Below, in pieces: positions 28,099 through 40,500 of a stretch of 64,000 nt of DNA; position 1 is the stretch's first letter; every line of letters begins with the position of its first letter. This DNA comes from Phytophthora colocasiae (Eukaryota > Oomycota > Peronosporomycetes > Peronosporales > Peronosporaceae): contig JAGKQI010000050.1 in NCBI GenBank assembly GCA_018806915.1, positions 343,658-407,657 of the forward strand. The letters run 5' to 3'. The notes below the pieces were generated by a model that was not told the origin of the DNA, did no database searches, and saw only the letters and a program-made list of their open reading frames with translations. The position numbers were made by a program, and so were the translations under genes.

Positions 28099-28554
28099 CT
28101 GAATCTGTTACTGTGATAACATCAGTTGACATTAGCACTTTCCCAAATGTGCACTTCGCGGTTCATCTGCGAGCTCCGCTGACCTTGAGTAACACTTTTC
28201 TTTCTTTTCTTTTCATCTTGCGTGTCGTCTGTGTATGTCGTCGCGACGCTTTTGTTGCGTTCTGTGGCCTTGTGTCTCTATCTCGGCTTTCCTTACACTC
28301 GCTATTCACTGCTGCACCTGGCTTCGCGGTCTTGGCGGAGTCTTGGCCGTCGTGGTCTTGGTGCCGTTTCGGCTCACCTGGTTTTGAGGTTTTGTGTGTT
28401 GCTGGGTTTGTGTGTTGCTGGTTTTGTGTGTTGCTGGTTTTGTGTGTGTTGCTTTGTGTGTGCTGGTTGGTTTTGTGTGTGTTTGTGGTGTGTGTGTTGA
28501 ATGTGTGTTGGTGTCAATGTTTGTGTGGCGGTAGGGTGCGTAGTTTGTTGTCAT

Positions 28555-28627
28555 GGGGATGTAGCTCAAATGGTAGAGCGCTCGCTTAGCATGCGAGAGG
28601 TACAGGGATCGATACCCTGCTTCTCCA
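28555..28627 (+). tRNA. tRNA-Ala(AGC), copy 11
   Basis: Consensus sequence. Spacer allele G; next copy 554 bp on. Confidence 0.98.
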
Positions 28628-29108
28628 CTGAATCTGTTACTGTGATAACATCAGTTGGCATTAGCACTTTCCCAAATGTGCACTTCGCGGTTCATCTGCG
28701 AGCTCCGCTGACCTTGAGTAACACTTTTCTTTCTTTCTTTTCATCTTGCGTGTCGTCTGTGTATGTCGTCGCGACGCTTTTGTTGCGTTCTGTGGCCTTG
28801 TGTCTCTGTCTCGGCTTTCCTTACACTCGCTATTCACTGCTGCACCTGGCTTCGCGGTCTTGGCGAGTCTTGGCCGTCGTGGCCTTGGTGCCGTTTCGGC
28901 TCACCTGGTTTTGAGGTTTTGTGTGTTGCTGGGTGTGTGTGTTGCTGGTTTTGTGTGTGTTGCTGGTTTTGTGTGTGTTGCTGGTTTTGTGTGTGTTGGT
29001 GGGTTTGTGTGTGTTGGTGGTTTTGTGTGTTTGTGTGTTTGTGGTGTGTGTTGAATGTGTGTTGGTGTCAATGTTTGTGAGGCGGTAGGGTGCGTAGTTT
29101 GTTGTCAT

Positions 29109-29181
29109 GGGGATGTAGCTCAAATGGTAGAGCGCTCGCTTAGCATGCGAGAGGTACAGGGATCGATACCCTGCTTCTCCA
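29109..29181 (+). tRNA. tRNA-Ala(AGC), copy 12
   Basis: Consensus sequence. Spacer allele G; next copy 537 bp on. Confidence 0.98.
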
Positions 29182-29645
29182 CTGAATCTGTTACTGTGAT
29201 AACATCAGTTGACATTAGCACTTTCCCAAATGTGCACTTCGCGGTTCATCTGCGAGCTCCGCTGACCTTGAGTAACACTTTTCTTTCTTTTCTTTTCATC
29301 TTGCGTGTCGTCTGTGTATGTCGTCGCGACGCTTTTGTTGCGTTCTGTGGCCTTGTGTCTCTGTCTCGGCTTTCCTTACACTCGCTATTCACTGCTGCAC
29401 CTGGCTTCGCGGTCTTGGCGGAGTCTTGGCCGTCGTGGTCTTGGTGCCGTTTCGGCTCACCTGGTTTTGTGGTTTTGTGGGTTGCTGGGTTTGTGTGTTG
29501 CTGGTTTTGTGTGTGTTGCTGGTTTTAGGGTTGCTAGGTTTGTGTGTTGCTGGTTTTGTGTGTGTTTGTGGGTTTGTGGTGTGTGTGTTGAATGTGTGTT
29601 GGTGTCAATGTTTGTGTGGCGGTAGGGTGCGTAGTTTGTTGTCAT

Positions 29646-29718
29646 GGGGATGTAGCTCAAATGGTAGAGCGCTCGCTTAGCATGCGAGAGGTACAGGGAT
29701 CGATACCCTGCTTCTCCA
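29646..29718 (+). tRNA. tRNA-Ala(AGC), copy 13
   Basis: Consensus sequence. Spacer allele A; unit resembles unit 4; next copy 542 bp on. Confidence 0.98.
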
Positions 29719-30187
29719 CTGAATCTGTTACTGTGATAACATCAGTTGACATTAGCACTTTCCCAAATGTGCACTTCGCGGTTCATCTGCGAGCTCCGCT
29801 GACCTTGAGTAACACTTTTCTTTCTTTTCTTTTCATCTTGCGTGTCGTCTGTGTATGTCGTCGCGACGCTTTTGTTGCGTTCTGTGGCCTTGTGTCTCTA
29901 TCTCGGCTTTCCTTACACTCGCTATTCACTGCTGCACCTGGCTTCGCGGTCTTGGCGGAGTCTTGGCCGTCGTGGCCTTGGTGCCGTTTCGGCTCACCTG
30001 GTTTTGAGGTTTTGTGTGTTGCTGGGTTTGTGTGTTGCTGGTTTTGTGTGTGTTGCTGGTTTTGTGTGTGTTGCTGGTTTTGTGTGTGTTGCTGGTTTTG
30101 TGTGTGTTTGTGTGTTTGTGGTGTGTGTGTTGAATGTGTGTTGGTGTCAATGTTTGTGTGGCGGTAGGGTGCGTAGTTTGTTGTCAT

Positions 30188-30260
30188 GGGGATGTAGCTC
30201 AAATGGTAGAGCGCTCGCTTAGCATGCGAGAGGTACAGGGATCGATACCCTGCTTCTCCA
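30188..30260 (+). tRNA. tRNA-Ala(AGC), copy 14
   Basis: Consensus sequence. Spacer allele G with GTGTATATCG as in unit 5; next copy 555 bp on. Confidence 0.98.
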
Positions 30261-30742
30261 CTGAATCTGTTACTGTGATAACATCAGTTGGCATTAGCAC
30301 TTTCCCAAATGTGCACTTCGCGGTTCATCTGCGAGCTCCGCTGACCTTGAGTAACACTTTTCTTTCTTTTCTTTTCATCTTGCGTGTCGTCTGTGTATAT
30401 CGTCGCGACGCTTTTGTTGCGTTCTGTGGCCTTGTGTCTCTGTCTCGGCTTTCCTTACACTCGCTATTCACTGCTGCACCTGGCTTCGCGGTCTTGGCGG
30501 AGTCTTGGCCGTCGTGGCCTTGGTGCCGTTTCGGCTCACCTGGTTTTGAGGTTTTGTGTGTTGCTGGGTTTGTGTGTTGCTGGTTTTGTGTGTTGCTGGT
30601 TTTGTGTGTTGCTGGTTTTGTGTGTGTTGCTGGTTTGTGTGTTGCTGGTTTTGTGTGTGTTTGTGTGTTTGTGGTGTGTGTGTTGAATGTGTGTTGGTGT
30701 CAATGTTTGTGTGAGGCGGTAGGGTGCGTAGTTTGTTGTCAT

Positions 30743-30814
30743 GGGGATGTAGCTCAAATGGTAGAGCGCTCGCTTAGCATGCGAGAGGTACAGGATCGAT
30801 ACCCTGCTTCTCCA
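30743..30814 (+). pseudogene. tRNA-Ala(AGC), copy 15, T-stem deletion
   Basis: 72 nt: one G lost from the T stem (CAGG against CCCTG), which also damages the B box. Probably inactive, or a consensus error. Spacer allele G; next copy 559 bp on. Confidence 0.7.
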
Positions 30815-31301
30815 CTGAATCTGTTACTGTGATAACATCAGTTGACATTAGCACTTTCCCAAATGTGCACTTCGCGGTTCATCTGCGAGCTCCGCTGACC
30901 TTGAGTAACACTTTTCTTTCTTTCTTCTTTCATCTTGCGTGTCGTCTGTGTATGTCGTCGCGACGCTTTTGTTGCGTTCTGTGGCCTTGTGTCTCTGTCT
31001 CGGCTTTCCCTTACACTCGCTATTCACTGCTGCACCTGGCTTCGCGGTCTTGGCGGAGTCTTGGCTGTCGTGGTCTTGGTGCCGTTTCGGCTCACCTGGT
31101 TTTGAGGTTTTGTGTGTTGCTGGGTTTGTGTGTTGCTGGTTTTGTGTGTGTTGCTGGTTTTGTGTGTGTTGCTGGTTTTGTGTGTGTTGCTGGTTTTGTG
31201 TGTGTTGCTGGTTTTGTGTGTGTTTGTGTGTTTGTGGTGTGTGTTGAATGTGTGTTGGTGTCAATGTTTGTGTGGCGGTAGGGTGCGTAGTTTGTTGTCA
31301 T

Positions 31302-31374
31302 GGGGATGTAGCTCAAATGGTAGAGCGCTCGCTTAGCATGCGAGAGGTACAGGGATCGATACCCTGCTTCTCCA
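31302..31374 (+). tRNA. tRNA-Ala(AGC), copy 16
   Basis: Consensus sequence. Spacer allele G with GTGTATATCG; next copy 540 bp on. Confidence 0.98.
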
Positions 31375-31841
31375 CTGAATCTGTTACTGTGATAACATCA
31401 GTTGGCATTAGCACTTTCCCAAATGTGCACTTCGCGGTTCATCTGCGAGCTCCGCTGACCTTGAGTAACACTTTTCTTTCTTTTCTTTTCATCTTGCGTG
31501 TCGTCTGTGTATATCGTCGCGACGCTTTTGTTGCGTTCTGTGGCCTTGTGTCTCTGTCTCGGCTTTCCTTACACTCGCTATTCACTGCTGCACCTGGCTT
31601 CGCGGTCTTGGCGGAGTCTTGGCCGTCGTGGTCTTGGTGCCGTTTCGGCTCACCTGGTTTTGTGGTTTTGTGGGTTGCTGGGTTTGTGTGTTGCTGGTTT
31701 TGTGTGTTGCTGGTTTTGTGTGTGTTGCTGGTTTTGTGTGTGTTGCTGGTTTTGTGTGTGTTTGTGTGTTTGTGGTGTGTGTGTTGAATGTGTGTTGGTG
31801 TCAATGTTTGTGTGGCGGTAGGGTGCGTAGTTTGTTGTCAT

Positions 31842-31914
31842 GGGGATGTAGCTCAAATGGTAGAGCGCTCGCTTAGCATGCGAGAGGTACAGGGATCGAT
31901 ACCCTGCTTCTCCA
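31842..31914 (+). tRNA. tRNA-Ala(AGC), copy 17
   Basis: Consensus sequence. Spacer allele G; next copy 535 bp on, opening a homogeneous run. Confidence 0.98.
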
Positions 31915-32376
31915 CTGAATCTGTTACTGTGATAACATCAGTTGGCATTAGCACTTTCCCAAATGTGCACTTCGCGGTTCATCTGCGAGCTCCGCTGACC
32001 TTGAGTAACACTTTTCTTTCTTTTCTTTTCATCTTGCGTGTCGTCTGTGTATGTCGTCGCGACGCTTTTGTTGCGTTCTGTGGCCTTGTGTCTCTGTCTC
32101 GGCTTTCCTTACACTCGCTATTCACTGCTGCACCTGGCTTCGCGGTCTTGGCGGAGTCTTGGCCGTCGTGGTCTTGGTGCCGTTTCGGCTCACCTGGTTT
32201 TGTGGTTTTGTGGGTTGCTGGGTTTGTGTGTTGCTGGTTTTGTGTGTTGCTGGTTTTAGGGTTGCTGGGTTTGTGTGTTGCTGGTTTTGTGTGTGTTTGT
32301 GGGTTTGTGGTGTGTGTGTTGAATGTGTGTTGGTGTCAATGTTTGTGTGGCGGTAGGGTGCGTAGTTTGTTGTCAT

Positions 32377-32449
32377 GGGGATGTAGCTCAAATGGTAGAG
32401 CGCTCGCTTAGCATGCGAGAGGTACAGGGATCGATACCCTGCTTCTCCA
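32377..32449 (+). tRNA. tRNA-Ala(AGC), copy 18
   Basis: Consensus sequence. Spacer allele G; next copy 535 bp on. Confidence 0.98.
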
Positions 32450-32911
32450 CTGAATCTGTTACTGTGATAACATCAGTTGGCATTAGCACTTTCCCAAATG
32501 TGCACTTCGCGGTTCATCTGCGAGCTCCGCTGACCTTGAGTAACACTTTTCTTTCTTTTCTTTTCATCTTGCGTGTCGTCTGTGTATGTCGTCGCGACGC
32601 TTTTGTTGCGTTCTGTGGCCTTGTGTCTCTGTCTCGGCTTTCCTTACACTCGCTATTCACTGCTGCACCTGGCTTCGCGGTCTTGGCGGAGTCTTGGCCG
32701 TCGTGGTCTTGGTGCCGTTTCGGCTCACCTGGTTTTGTGGTTTTGTGGGTTGCTGGGTTTGTGTGTTGCTGGTTTTGTGTGTTGCTGGTTTTAGGGTTGC
32801 TGGGTTTGTGTGTTGCTGGTTTTGTGTGTGTTTGTGGGTTTGTGGTGTGTGTGTTGAATGTGTGTTGGTGTCAATGTTTGTGTGGCGGTAGGGTGCGTAG
32901 TTTGTTGTCAT

Positions 32912-32984
32912 GGGGATGTAGCTCAAATGGTAGAGCGCTCGCTTAGCATGCGAGAGGTACAGGGATCGATACCCTGCTTCTCCA
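32912..32984 (+). tRNA. tRNA-Ala(AGC), copy 19
   Basis: Consensus sequence. Spacer allele G; next copy 535 bp on. Confidence 0.98.
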
Positions 32985-33446
32985 CTGAATCTGTTACTGT
33001 GATAACATCAGTTGGCATTAGCACTTTCCCAAATGTGCACTTCGCGGTTCATCTGCGAGCTCCGCTGACCTTGAGTAACACTTTTCTTTCTTTTCTTTTC
33101 ATCTTGCGTGTCGTCTGTGTATGTCGTCGCGACGCTTTTGTTGCGTTCTGTGGCCTTGTGTCTCTGTCTCGGCTTTCCTTACACTCGCTATTCACTGCTG
33201 CACCTGGCTTCGCGGTCTTGGCGGAGTCTTGGCCGTCGTGGTCTTGGTGCCGTTTCGGCTCACCTGGTTTTGTGGTTTTGTGGGTTGCTGGGTTTGTGTG
33301 TTGCTGGTTTTGTGTGTTGCTGGTTTTAGGGTTGCTGGGTTTGTGTGTTGCTGGTTTTGTGTGTGTTTGTGGGTTTGTGGTGTGTGTGTTGAATGTGTGT
33401 TGGTGTCAATGTTTGTGTGGCGGTAGGGTGCGTAGTTTGTTGTCAT

Positions 33447-33519
33447 GGGGATGTAGCTCAAATGGTAGAGCGCTCGCTTAGCATGCGAGAGGTACAGGGA
33501 TCGATACCCTGCTTCTCCA
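33447..33519 (+). tRNA. tRNA-Ala(AGC), copy 20
   Basis: Consensus sequence. Spacer allele G; next copy 535 bp on. Confidence 0.98.
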
Positions 33520-33981
33520 CTGAATCTGTTACTGTGATAACATCAGTTGGCATTAGCACTTTCCCAAATGTGCACTTCGCGGTTCATCTGCGAGCTCCGC
33601 TGACCTTGAGTAACACTTTTCTTTCTTTTCTTTTCATCTTGCGTGTCGTCTGTGTATGTCGTCGCGACGCTTTTGTTGCGTTCTGTGGCCTTGTGTCTCT
33701 GTCTCGGCTTTCCTTACACTCGCTATTCACTGCTGCACCTGGCTTCGCGGTCTTGGCGGAGTCTTGGCCGTCGTGGTCTTGGTGCCGTTTCGGCTCACCT
33801 GGTTTTGTGGTTTTGTGGGTTGCTGGGTTTGTGTGTTGCTGGTTTTGTGTGTTGCTGGTTTTAGGGTTGCTGGGTTTGTGTGTTGCTGGTTTTGTGTGTG
33901 TTTGTGGGTTTGTGGTGTGTGTGTTGAATGTGTGTTGGTGTCAATGTTTGTGTGGCGGTAGGGTGCGTAGTTTGTTGTCAT

Positions 33982-34054
33982 GGGGATGTAGCTCAAATGG
34001 TAGAGCGCTCGCTTAGCATGCGAGAGGTACAGGGATCGATACCCTGCTTCTCCA
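33982..34054 (+). tRNA. tRNA-Ala(AGC), copy 21
   Basis: Consensus sequence. Spacer allele G; next copy 536 bp on (one extra T near 34411). Confidence 0.98.
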
Positions 34055-34517
34055 CTGAATCTGTTACTGTGATAACATCAGTTGGCATTAGCACTTTCCC
34101 AAATGTGCACTTCGCGGTTCATCTGCGAGCTCCGCTGACCTTGAGTAACACTTTTCTTTCTTTTCTTTTCATCTTGCGTGTCGTCTGTGTATGTCGTCGC
34201 GACGCTTTTGTTGCGTTCTGTGGCCTTGTGTCTCTGTCTCGGCTTTCCTTACACTCGCTATTCACTGCTGCACCTGGCTTCGCGGTCTTGGCGGAGTCTT
34301 GGCCGTCGTGGTCTTGGTGCCGTTTCGGCTCACCTGGTTTTGTGGTTTTGTGGGTTGCTGGGTTTGTGTGTTGCTGGTTTTGTGTGTTGCTGGTTTTAGG
34401 GTTGCTGGGTTTTGTGTGTTGCTGGTTTTGTGTGTGTTTGTGGGTTTGTGGTGTGTGTGTTGAATGTGTGTTGGTGTCAATGTTTGTGTGGCGGTAGGGT
34501 GCGTAGTTTGTTGTCAT

Positions 34518-34590
34518 GGGGATGTAGCTCAAATGGTAGAGCGCTCGCTTAGCATGCGAGAGGTACAGGGATCGATACCCTGCTTCTCCA
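34518..34590 (+). tRNA. tRNA-Ala(AGC), copy 22
   Basis: Consensus sequence. Spacer allele G; next copy 535 bp on. Confidence 0.98.
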
Positions 34591-35052
34591 CTGAATCTGT
34601 TACTGTGATAACATCAGTTGGCATTAGCACTTTCCCAAATGTGCACTTCGCGGTTCATCTGCGAGCTCCGCTGACCTTGAGTAACACTTTTCTTTCTTTT
34701 CTTTTCATCTTGCGTGTCGTCTGTGTATGTCGTCGCGACGCTTTTGTTGCGTTCTGTGGCCTTGTGTCTCTGTCTCGGCTTTCCTTACACTCGCTATTCA
34801 CTGCTGCACCTGGCTTCGCGGTCTTGGCGGAGTCTTGGCCGTCGTGGTCTTGGTGCCGTTTCGGCTCACCTGGTTTTGTGGTTTTGTGGGTTGCTGGGTT
34901 TGTGTGTTGCTGGTTTTGTGTGTTGCTGGTTTTAGGGTTGCTGGGTTTGTGTGTTGCTGGTTTTGTGTGTGTTTGTGGGTTTGTGGTGTGTGTGTTGAAT
35001 GTGTGTTGGTGTCAATGTTTGTGTGGCGGTAGGGTGCGTAGTTTGTTGTCAT

Positions 35053-35125
35053 GGGGATGTAGCTCAAATGGTAGAGCGCTCGCTTAGCATGCGAGAGGTA
35101 CAGGGATCGATACCCTGCTTCTCCA
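35053..35125 (+). tRNA. tRNA-Ala(AGC), copy 23
   Basis: Consensus sequence. Spacer allele G; next copy 535 bp on. Confidence 0.98.
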
Positions 35126-35587
35126 CTGAATCTGTTACTGTGATAACATCAGTTGGCATTAGCACTTTCCCAAATGTGCACTTCGCGGTTCATCTGCGAG
35201 CTCCGCTGACCTTGAGTAACACTTTTCTTTCTTTTCTTTTCATCTTGCGTGTCGTCTGTGTATGTCGTCGCGACGCTTTTGTTGCGTTCTGTGGCCTTGT
35301 GTCTCTGTCTCGGCTTTCCTTACACTCGCTATTCACTGCTGCACCTGGCTTCGCGGTCTTGGCGGAGTCTTGGCCGTCGTGGTCTTGGTGCCGTTTCGGC
35401 TCACCTGGTTTTGTGGTTTTGTGGGTTGCTGGGTTTGTGTGTTGCTGGTTTTGTGTGTTGCTGGTTTTAGGGTTGCTGGGTTTGTGTGTTGCTGGTTTTG
35501 TGTGTGTTTGTGGGTTTGTGGTGTGTGTGTTGAATGTGTGTTGGTGTCAATGTTTGTGTGGCGGTAGGGTGCGTAGTTTGTTGTCAT

Positions 35588-35660
35588 GGGGATGTAGCTC
35601 AAATGGTAGAGCGCTCGCTTAGCATGCGAGAGGTACAGGGATCGATACCCTGCTTCTCCA
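35588..35660 (+). tRNA. tRNA-Ala(AGC), copy 24
   Basis: Consensus sequence. Spacer allele G; next copy 535 bp on. Confidence 0.98.
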
Positions 35661-36122
35661 CTGAATCTGTTACTGTGATAACATCAGTTGGCATTAGCAC
35701 TTTCCCAAATGTGCACTTCGCGGTTCATCTGCGAGCTCCGCTGACCTTGAGTAACACTTTTCTTTCTTTTCTTTTCATCTTGCGTGTCGTCTGTGTATGT
35801 CGTCGCGACGCTTTTGTTGCGTTCTGTGGCCTTGTGTCTCTGTCTCGGCTTTCCTTACACTCGCTATTCACTGCTGCACCTGGCTTCGCGGTCTTGGCGG
35901 AGTCTTGGCCGTCGTGGTCTTGGTGCCGTTTCGGCTCACCTGGTTTTGTGGTTTTGTGGGTTGCTGGGTTTGTGTGTTGCTGGTTTTGTGTGTTGCTGGT
36001 TTTAGGGTTGCTGGGTTTGTGTGTTGCTGGTTTTGTGTGTGTTTGTGGGTTTGTGGTGTGTGTGTTGAATGTGTGTTGGTGTCAATGTTTGTGTGGCGGT
36101 AGGGTGCGTAGTTTGTTGTCAT

Positions 36123-36195
36123 GGGGATGTAGCTCAAATGGTAGAGCGCTCGCTTAGCATGCGAGAGGTACAGGGATCGATACCCTGCTTCTCCA
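36123..36195 (+). tRNA. tRNA-Ala(AGC), copy 25
   Basis: Consensus sequence. Spacer allele G. The G/T tract starts with the TTTTGAGG form and has one extra monomer; next copy 551 bp on. Confidence 0.98.
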
Positions 36196-36673
36196 CTGAA
36201 TCTGTTACTGTGATAACATCAGTTGGCATTAGCACTTTCCCAAATGTGCACTTCGCGGTTCATCTGCGAGCTCCGCTGACCTTGAGTAACACTTTTCTTT
36301 CTTTTCTTTTCATCTTGCGTGTCGTCTGTGTATGTCGTCGCGACGCTTTTGTTGCGTTCTGTGGCCTTGTGTCTCTGTCTCGGCTTTCCTTACACTCGCT
36401 ATTCACTGCTGCACCTGGCTTCGCGGTCTTGGCGGAGTCTTGGCCGTCGTGGCCTTGGTGCCGTTTCGGCTCACCTGGTTTTGAGGTTTTGTGTGCTACT
36501 GGTTTTGTGGGTTGCTGGGTTTGTGTGTTGCTGGTTTTGTGTGTTGCTGGTTTTAGGGTTGCTGGGTTTGTGTGTTGCTGGTTTTGTGTGTGTTTGTGGG
36601 TTTGTGGTGTGTGTGTTGAATGTGTGTTGGTGTCAATGTTTGTGTGGCGGTAGGGTGCGTAGTTTGTTGTCAT

Positions 36674-36746
36674 GGGGATGTAGCTCAAATGGTAGAGCGC
36701 TCGCTTAGCATGCGAGAGGTACAGGGATCGATACCCTGCTTCTCCA
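36674..36746 (+). tRNA. tRNA-Ala(AGC), copy 26
   Basis: Consensus sequence. Spacer allele G; next copy 540 bp on. Confidence 0.98.
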
Positions 36747-37213
36747 CTGAATCTGTTACTGTGATAACATCAGTTGGCATTAGCACTTTCCCAAATGTGC
36801 ACTTCGCGGTTCATCTGCGAGCTCCGCTGACCTTGAGTAACACTTTTCTTTCTTTTCTTTTCATCTTGCGTGTCGTCTGTGTATGTCGTCGCGACGCTTT
36901 TGTTGCGTTCTGTGGCCTTGTGTCTCTGTCTCGGCTTTCCTTACACTCGCTATTCACTGCTGCACCTGGCTTCGCGGTCTTGGCGGAGTCTTGGCCGTCG
37001 TGGTCTTGGTGCCGTTTCGGCTCACCTGGTTTTGTGGTTTTGTGGGTTGCTGGGTTTGTGTGTTGCTGGTTTTGTGTGTTGCTGGTTTTGTGTGTGTTGC
37101 TGGTTTTGTGTGTGTTGCTGGTTTTGTGTGTGTTGCTGGTTTTGTGGTGTGTGTGTTGAATGTGTGTTGGTGTCAATGTTTGTGTGGCGGTAGGGTGCGT
37201 AGTTTGTTGTCAT

Positions 37214-37286
37214 GGGGATGTAGCTCAAATGGTAGAGCGCTCGCTTAGCATGCGAGAGGTACAGGGATCGATACCCTGCTTCTCCA
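37214..37286 (+). tRNA. tRNA-Ala(AGC), copy 27
   Basis: Consensus sequence. Spacer allele G, with GACGATTTTG in place of GACGCTTTTG (shared with unit 34); next copy 538 bp on. Confidence 0.98.
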
Positions 37287-37751
37287 CTGAATCTGTTACT
37301 GTGATAACATCAGTTGGCATTAGCACTTTCCCAAATGTGCACTTCGCGGTTCATCTGCGAGCTCCGCTGACCTTGAGTAACACTTTTCTTTCTTTTCTTT
37401 TCATCTTGCGTGTCGTCTGTGTATGTCGTCGCGACGATTTTGTTGCGTTCTGTGGCCTTGTGTCTCTGTCTCGGCTTTCCTTACACTCGCTATTCACTGC
37501 TGCACCTGGCTTCGCGGTCTTGGCGGAGTCTTGGCCGTCGTGGTCTTGGTGCCGTTTCGGCTCACCTGGTTTTGTGGTTTTGTGTGTTGCTGGGTTTGTG
37601 TGTTGCTGGTTTTGTGTGTTGCTGGTTTTGTGTGTGTTGCTGGTTTTGCGTGTTGCTGGTTTTGTGTGTGTTTGTGTGTTTGTGGTGTGTGTGTTGAATG
37701 TGTGTTGGTGTCAATGTTTGTGTGGCGGTAGGGTGCGTAGTTTGTTGTCAT

Positions 37752-37824
37752 GGGGATGTAGCTCAAATGGTAGAGCGCTCGCTTAGCATGCGAGAGGTAC
37801 AGGGATCGATACCCTGCTTCTCCA
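37752..37824 (+). tRNA. tRNA-Ala(AGC), copy 28
   Basis: Consensus sequence. Spacer allele G; next copy 535 bp on. Confidence 0.98.
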
Positions 37825-38286
37825 CTGAATCTGTTACTGTGATAACATCAGTTGGCATTAGCACTTTCCCAAATGTGCACTTCGCGGTTCATCTGCGAGC
37901 TCCGCTGACCTTGAGTAACACTTTTCTTTCTTTTCTTTTCATCTTGCGTGTCGTCTGTGTATGTCGTCGCGACGCTTTTGTTGCGTTCTGTGGCCTTGTG
38001 TCTCTGTCTCGGCTTTCCTTACACTCGCTATTCACTGCTGCACCTGGCTTCGCGGTCTTGGCGGAGTCTTGGCCGTCGTGGTCTTGGTGCCGTTTCGGCT
38101 CACCTGGTTTTGTGGTTTTGTGGGTTGCTGGGTTTGTGTGTTGCTGGTTTTGTGTGTTGCTGGTTTTAGGGTTGCTGGGTTTGTGTGTTGCTGGTTTTGT
38201 GTGTGTTTGTGGGTTTGTGGTGTGTGTGTTGAATGTGTGTTGGTGTCAATGTTTGTGTGGCGGTAGGGTGCGTAGTTTGTTGTCAT

Positions 38287-38359
38287 GGGGATGTAGCTCA
38301 AATGGTAGAGCGCTCGCTTAGCATGCGAGAGGTACAGGGATCGATACCCTGCTTCTCCA
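38287..38359 (+). tRNA. tRNA-Ala(AGC), copy 29
   Basis: Consensus sequence. Spacer allele G; next copy 535 bp on. Confidence 0.98.
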
Positions 38360-38821
38360 CTGAATCTGTTACTGTGATAACATCAGTTGGCATTAGCACT
38401 TTCCCAAATGTGCACTTCGCGGTTCATCTGCGAGCTCCGCTGACCTTGAGTAACACTTTTCTTTCTTTTCTTTTCATCTTGCGTGTCGTCTGTGTATGTC
38501 GTCGCGACGCTTTTGTTGCGTTCTGTGGCCTTGTGTCTCTGTCTCGGCTTTCCTTACACTCGCTATTCACTGCTGCACCTGGCTTCGCGGTCTTGGCGGA
38601 GTCTTGGCCGTCGTGGTCTTGGTGCCGTTTCGGCTCACCTGGTTTTGTGGTTTTGTGGGTTGCTGGGTTTGTGTGTTGCTGGTTTTGTGTGTTGCTGGTT
38701 TTAGGGTTGCTGGGTTTGTGTGTTGCTGGTTTTGTGTGTGTTTGTGGGTTTGTGGTGTGTGTGTTGAATGTGTGTTGGTGTCAATGTTTGTGTGGCGGTA
38801 GGGTGCGTAGTTTGTTGTCAT

Positions 38822-38894
38822 GGGGATGTAGCTCAAATGGTAGAGCGCTCGCTTAGCATGCGAGAGGTACAGGGATCGATACCCTGCTTCTCCA
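38822..38894 (+). tRNA. tRNA-Ala(AGC), copy 30
   Basis: Consensus sequence. Spacer allele G, with CTTCTGCGG (one extra T) as in units 65 and 68; next copy 536 bp on. Confidence 0.98.
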
Positions 38895-39357
38895 CTGAAT
38901 CTGTTACTGTGATAACATCAGTTGGCATTAGCACTTTCCCAAATGTGCACTTCTGCGGTTCATCTGCGAGCTCCGCTGACCTTGAGTAACACTTTTCTTT
39001 CTTTTCTTTTCATCTTGCGTGTCGTCTGTGTATGTCGTCGCGACGCTTTTGTTGCGTTCTGTGGCCTTGTGTCTCTGTCTCGGCTTTCCTTACACTCGCT
39101 ATTCACTGCTGCACCTGGCTTCGCGGTCTTGGCGGAGTCTTGGCCGTCGTGGTCTTGGTGCCGTTTCGGCTCACCTGGTTTTGTGGTTTTGTGGGTTGCT
39201 GGGTTTGTGTGTTGCTGGTTTTGTGTGTTGCTGGTTTTAGGGTTGCTGGGTTTGTGTGTTGCTGGTTTTGTGTGTGTTTGTGTGTTTGTGGTGTGTGTGT
39301 TGAATGTGTGTTGGTGTCAATGTTTGTGTGGCGGTAGGGTGCGTAGTTTGTTGTCAT

Positions 39358-39429
39358 GGGGATGTAGCTCAAATGGTAGAGCGCTCGCTTAGCATGCGAG
39401 AGGTACAGGATCGATACCCTGCTTCTCCA
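39358..39429 (+). pseudogene. tRNA-Ala(AGC), copy 31, T-stem deletion
   Basis: 72 nt, with the same one-G T-stem loss as copy 15. Spacer allele G; next copy 534 bp on. Confidence 0.7.
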
Positions 39430-39891
39430 CTGAATCTGTTACTGTGATAACATCAGTTGGCATTAGCACTTTCCCAAATGTGCACTTCGCGGTTCATCTG
39501 CGAGCTCCGCTGACCTTGAGTAACACTTTTCTTTCTTTTCTTTTCATCTTGCGTGTCGTCTGTGTATGTCGTCGCGACGCTTTTGTTGCGTTCTGTGGCC
39601 TTGTGTCTCTGTCTCGGCTTTCCTTACACTCGCTATTCACTGCTGCACCTGGCTTCGCGGTCTTGGCGGAGTCTTGGCCGTCGTGGTCTTGGTGCCGTTT
39701 CGGCTCACCTGGTTTTGTGGTTTTGTGGGTTGCTGGGTTTGTGTGTTGCTGGTTTTGTGTGTTGCTGGTTTTAGGGTTGCTGGGTTTGTGTGTTGCTGGT
39801 TTTGTGTGTGTTTGTGGGTTTGTGGTGTGTGTGTTGAATGTGTGTTGGTGTCAATGTTTGTGTGGCGGTAGGGTGCGTAGTTTGTTGTCAT

Positions 39892-39964
39892 GGGGATGTA
39901 GCTCAAATGGTAGAGCGCTCGCTTAGCATGCGAGAGGTACAGGGATCGATACCCTGCTTCTCCA
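39892..39964 (+). tRNA. tRNA-Ala(AGC), copy 32
   Basis: Consensus sequence. Spacer allele G; next copy 536 bp on. Confidence 0.98.
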
Positions 39965-40427
39965 CTGAATCTGTTACTGTGATAACATCAGTTGGCATTA
40001 GCACTTTCCCAAATGTGCACTTCGCGGTTCATCTGCGAGCTCCGCTGACCTTGAGTAACACTTTTCTTTCTTTTCTTTTCATCTTGCGTGTCGTCTGTGT
40101 ATGTCGTCGCGACGCTTTTGTTGCGTTCTGTGGCCTTGTGTCTCTGTCTCGGCTTTCCTTACACTCGCTATTCACTGCTGCACCTGGCTTCGCGGTCTTG
40201 GCGGAGTCTTGGCCTGTCGTGGTCTTGGTGCCGTTTCGGCTCACCTGGTTTTGTGGTTTTGTGGGTTGCTGGGTTTGTGTGTTGCTGGTTTTGTGTGTTG
40301 CTGGTTTTAGGGTTGCTGGGTTTGTGTGTTGCTGGTTTTGTGTGTGTTTGTGGGTTTGTGGTGTGTGTGTTGAATGTGTGTTGGTGTCAATGTTTGTGTG
40401 GCGGTAGGGTGCGTAGTTTGTTGTCAT

Positions 40428-40500
40428 GGGGATGTAGCTCAAATGGTAGAGCGCTCGCTTAGCATGCGAGAGGTACAGGGATCGATACCCTGCTTCTCCA
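40428..40500 (+). tRNA. tRNA-Ala(AGC), copy 33
   Basis: Consensus sequence. Spacer allele G, with GTTTCCGCTC (shared by units 40 and 44); next copy 535 bp on. Confidence 0.98.
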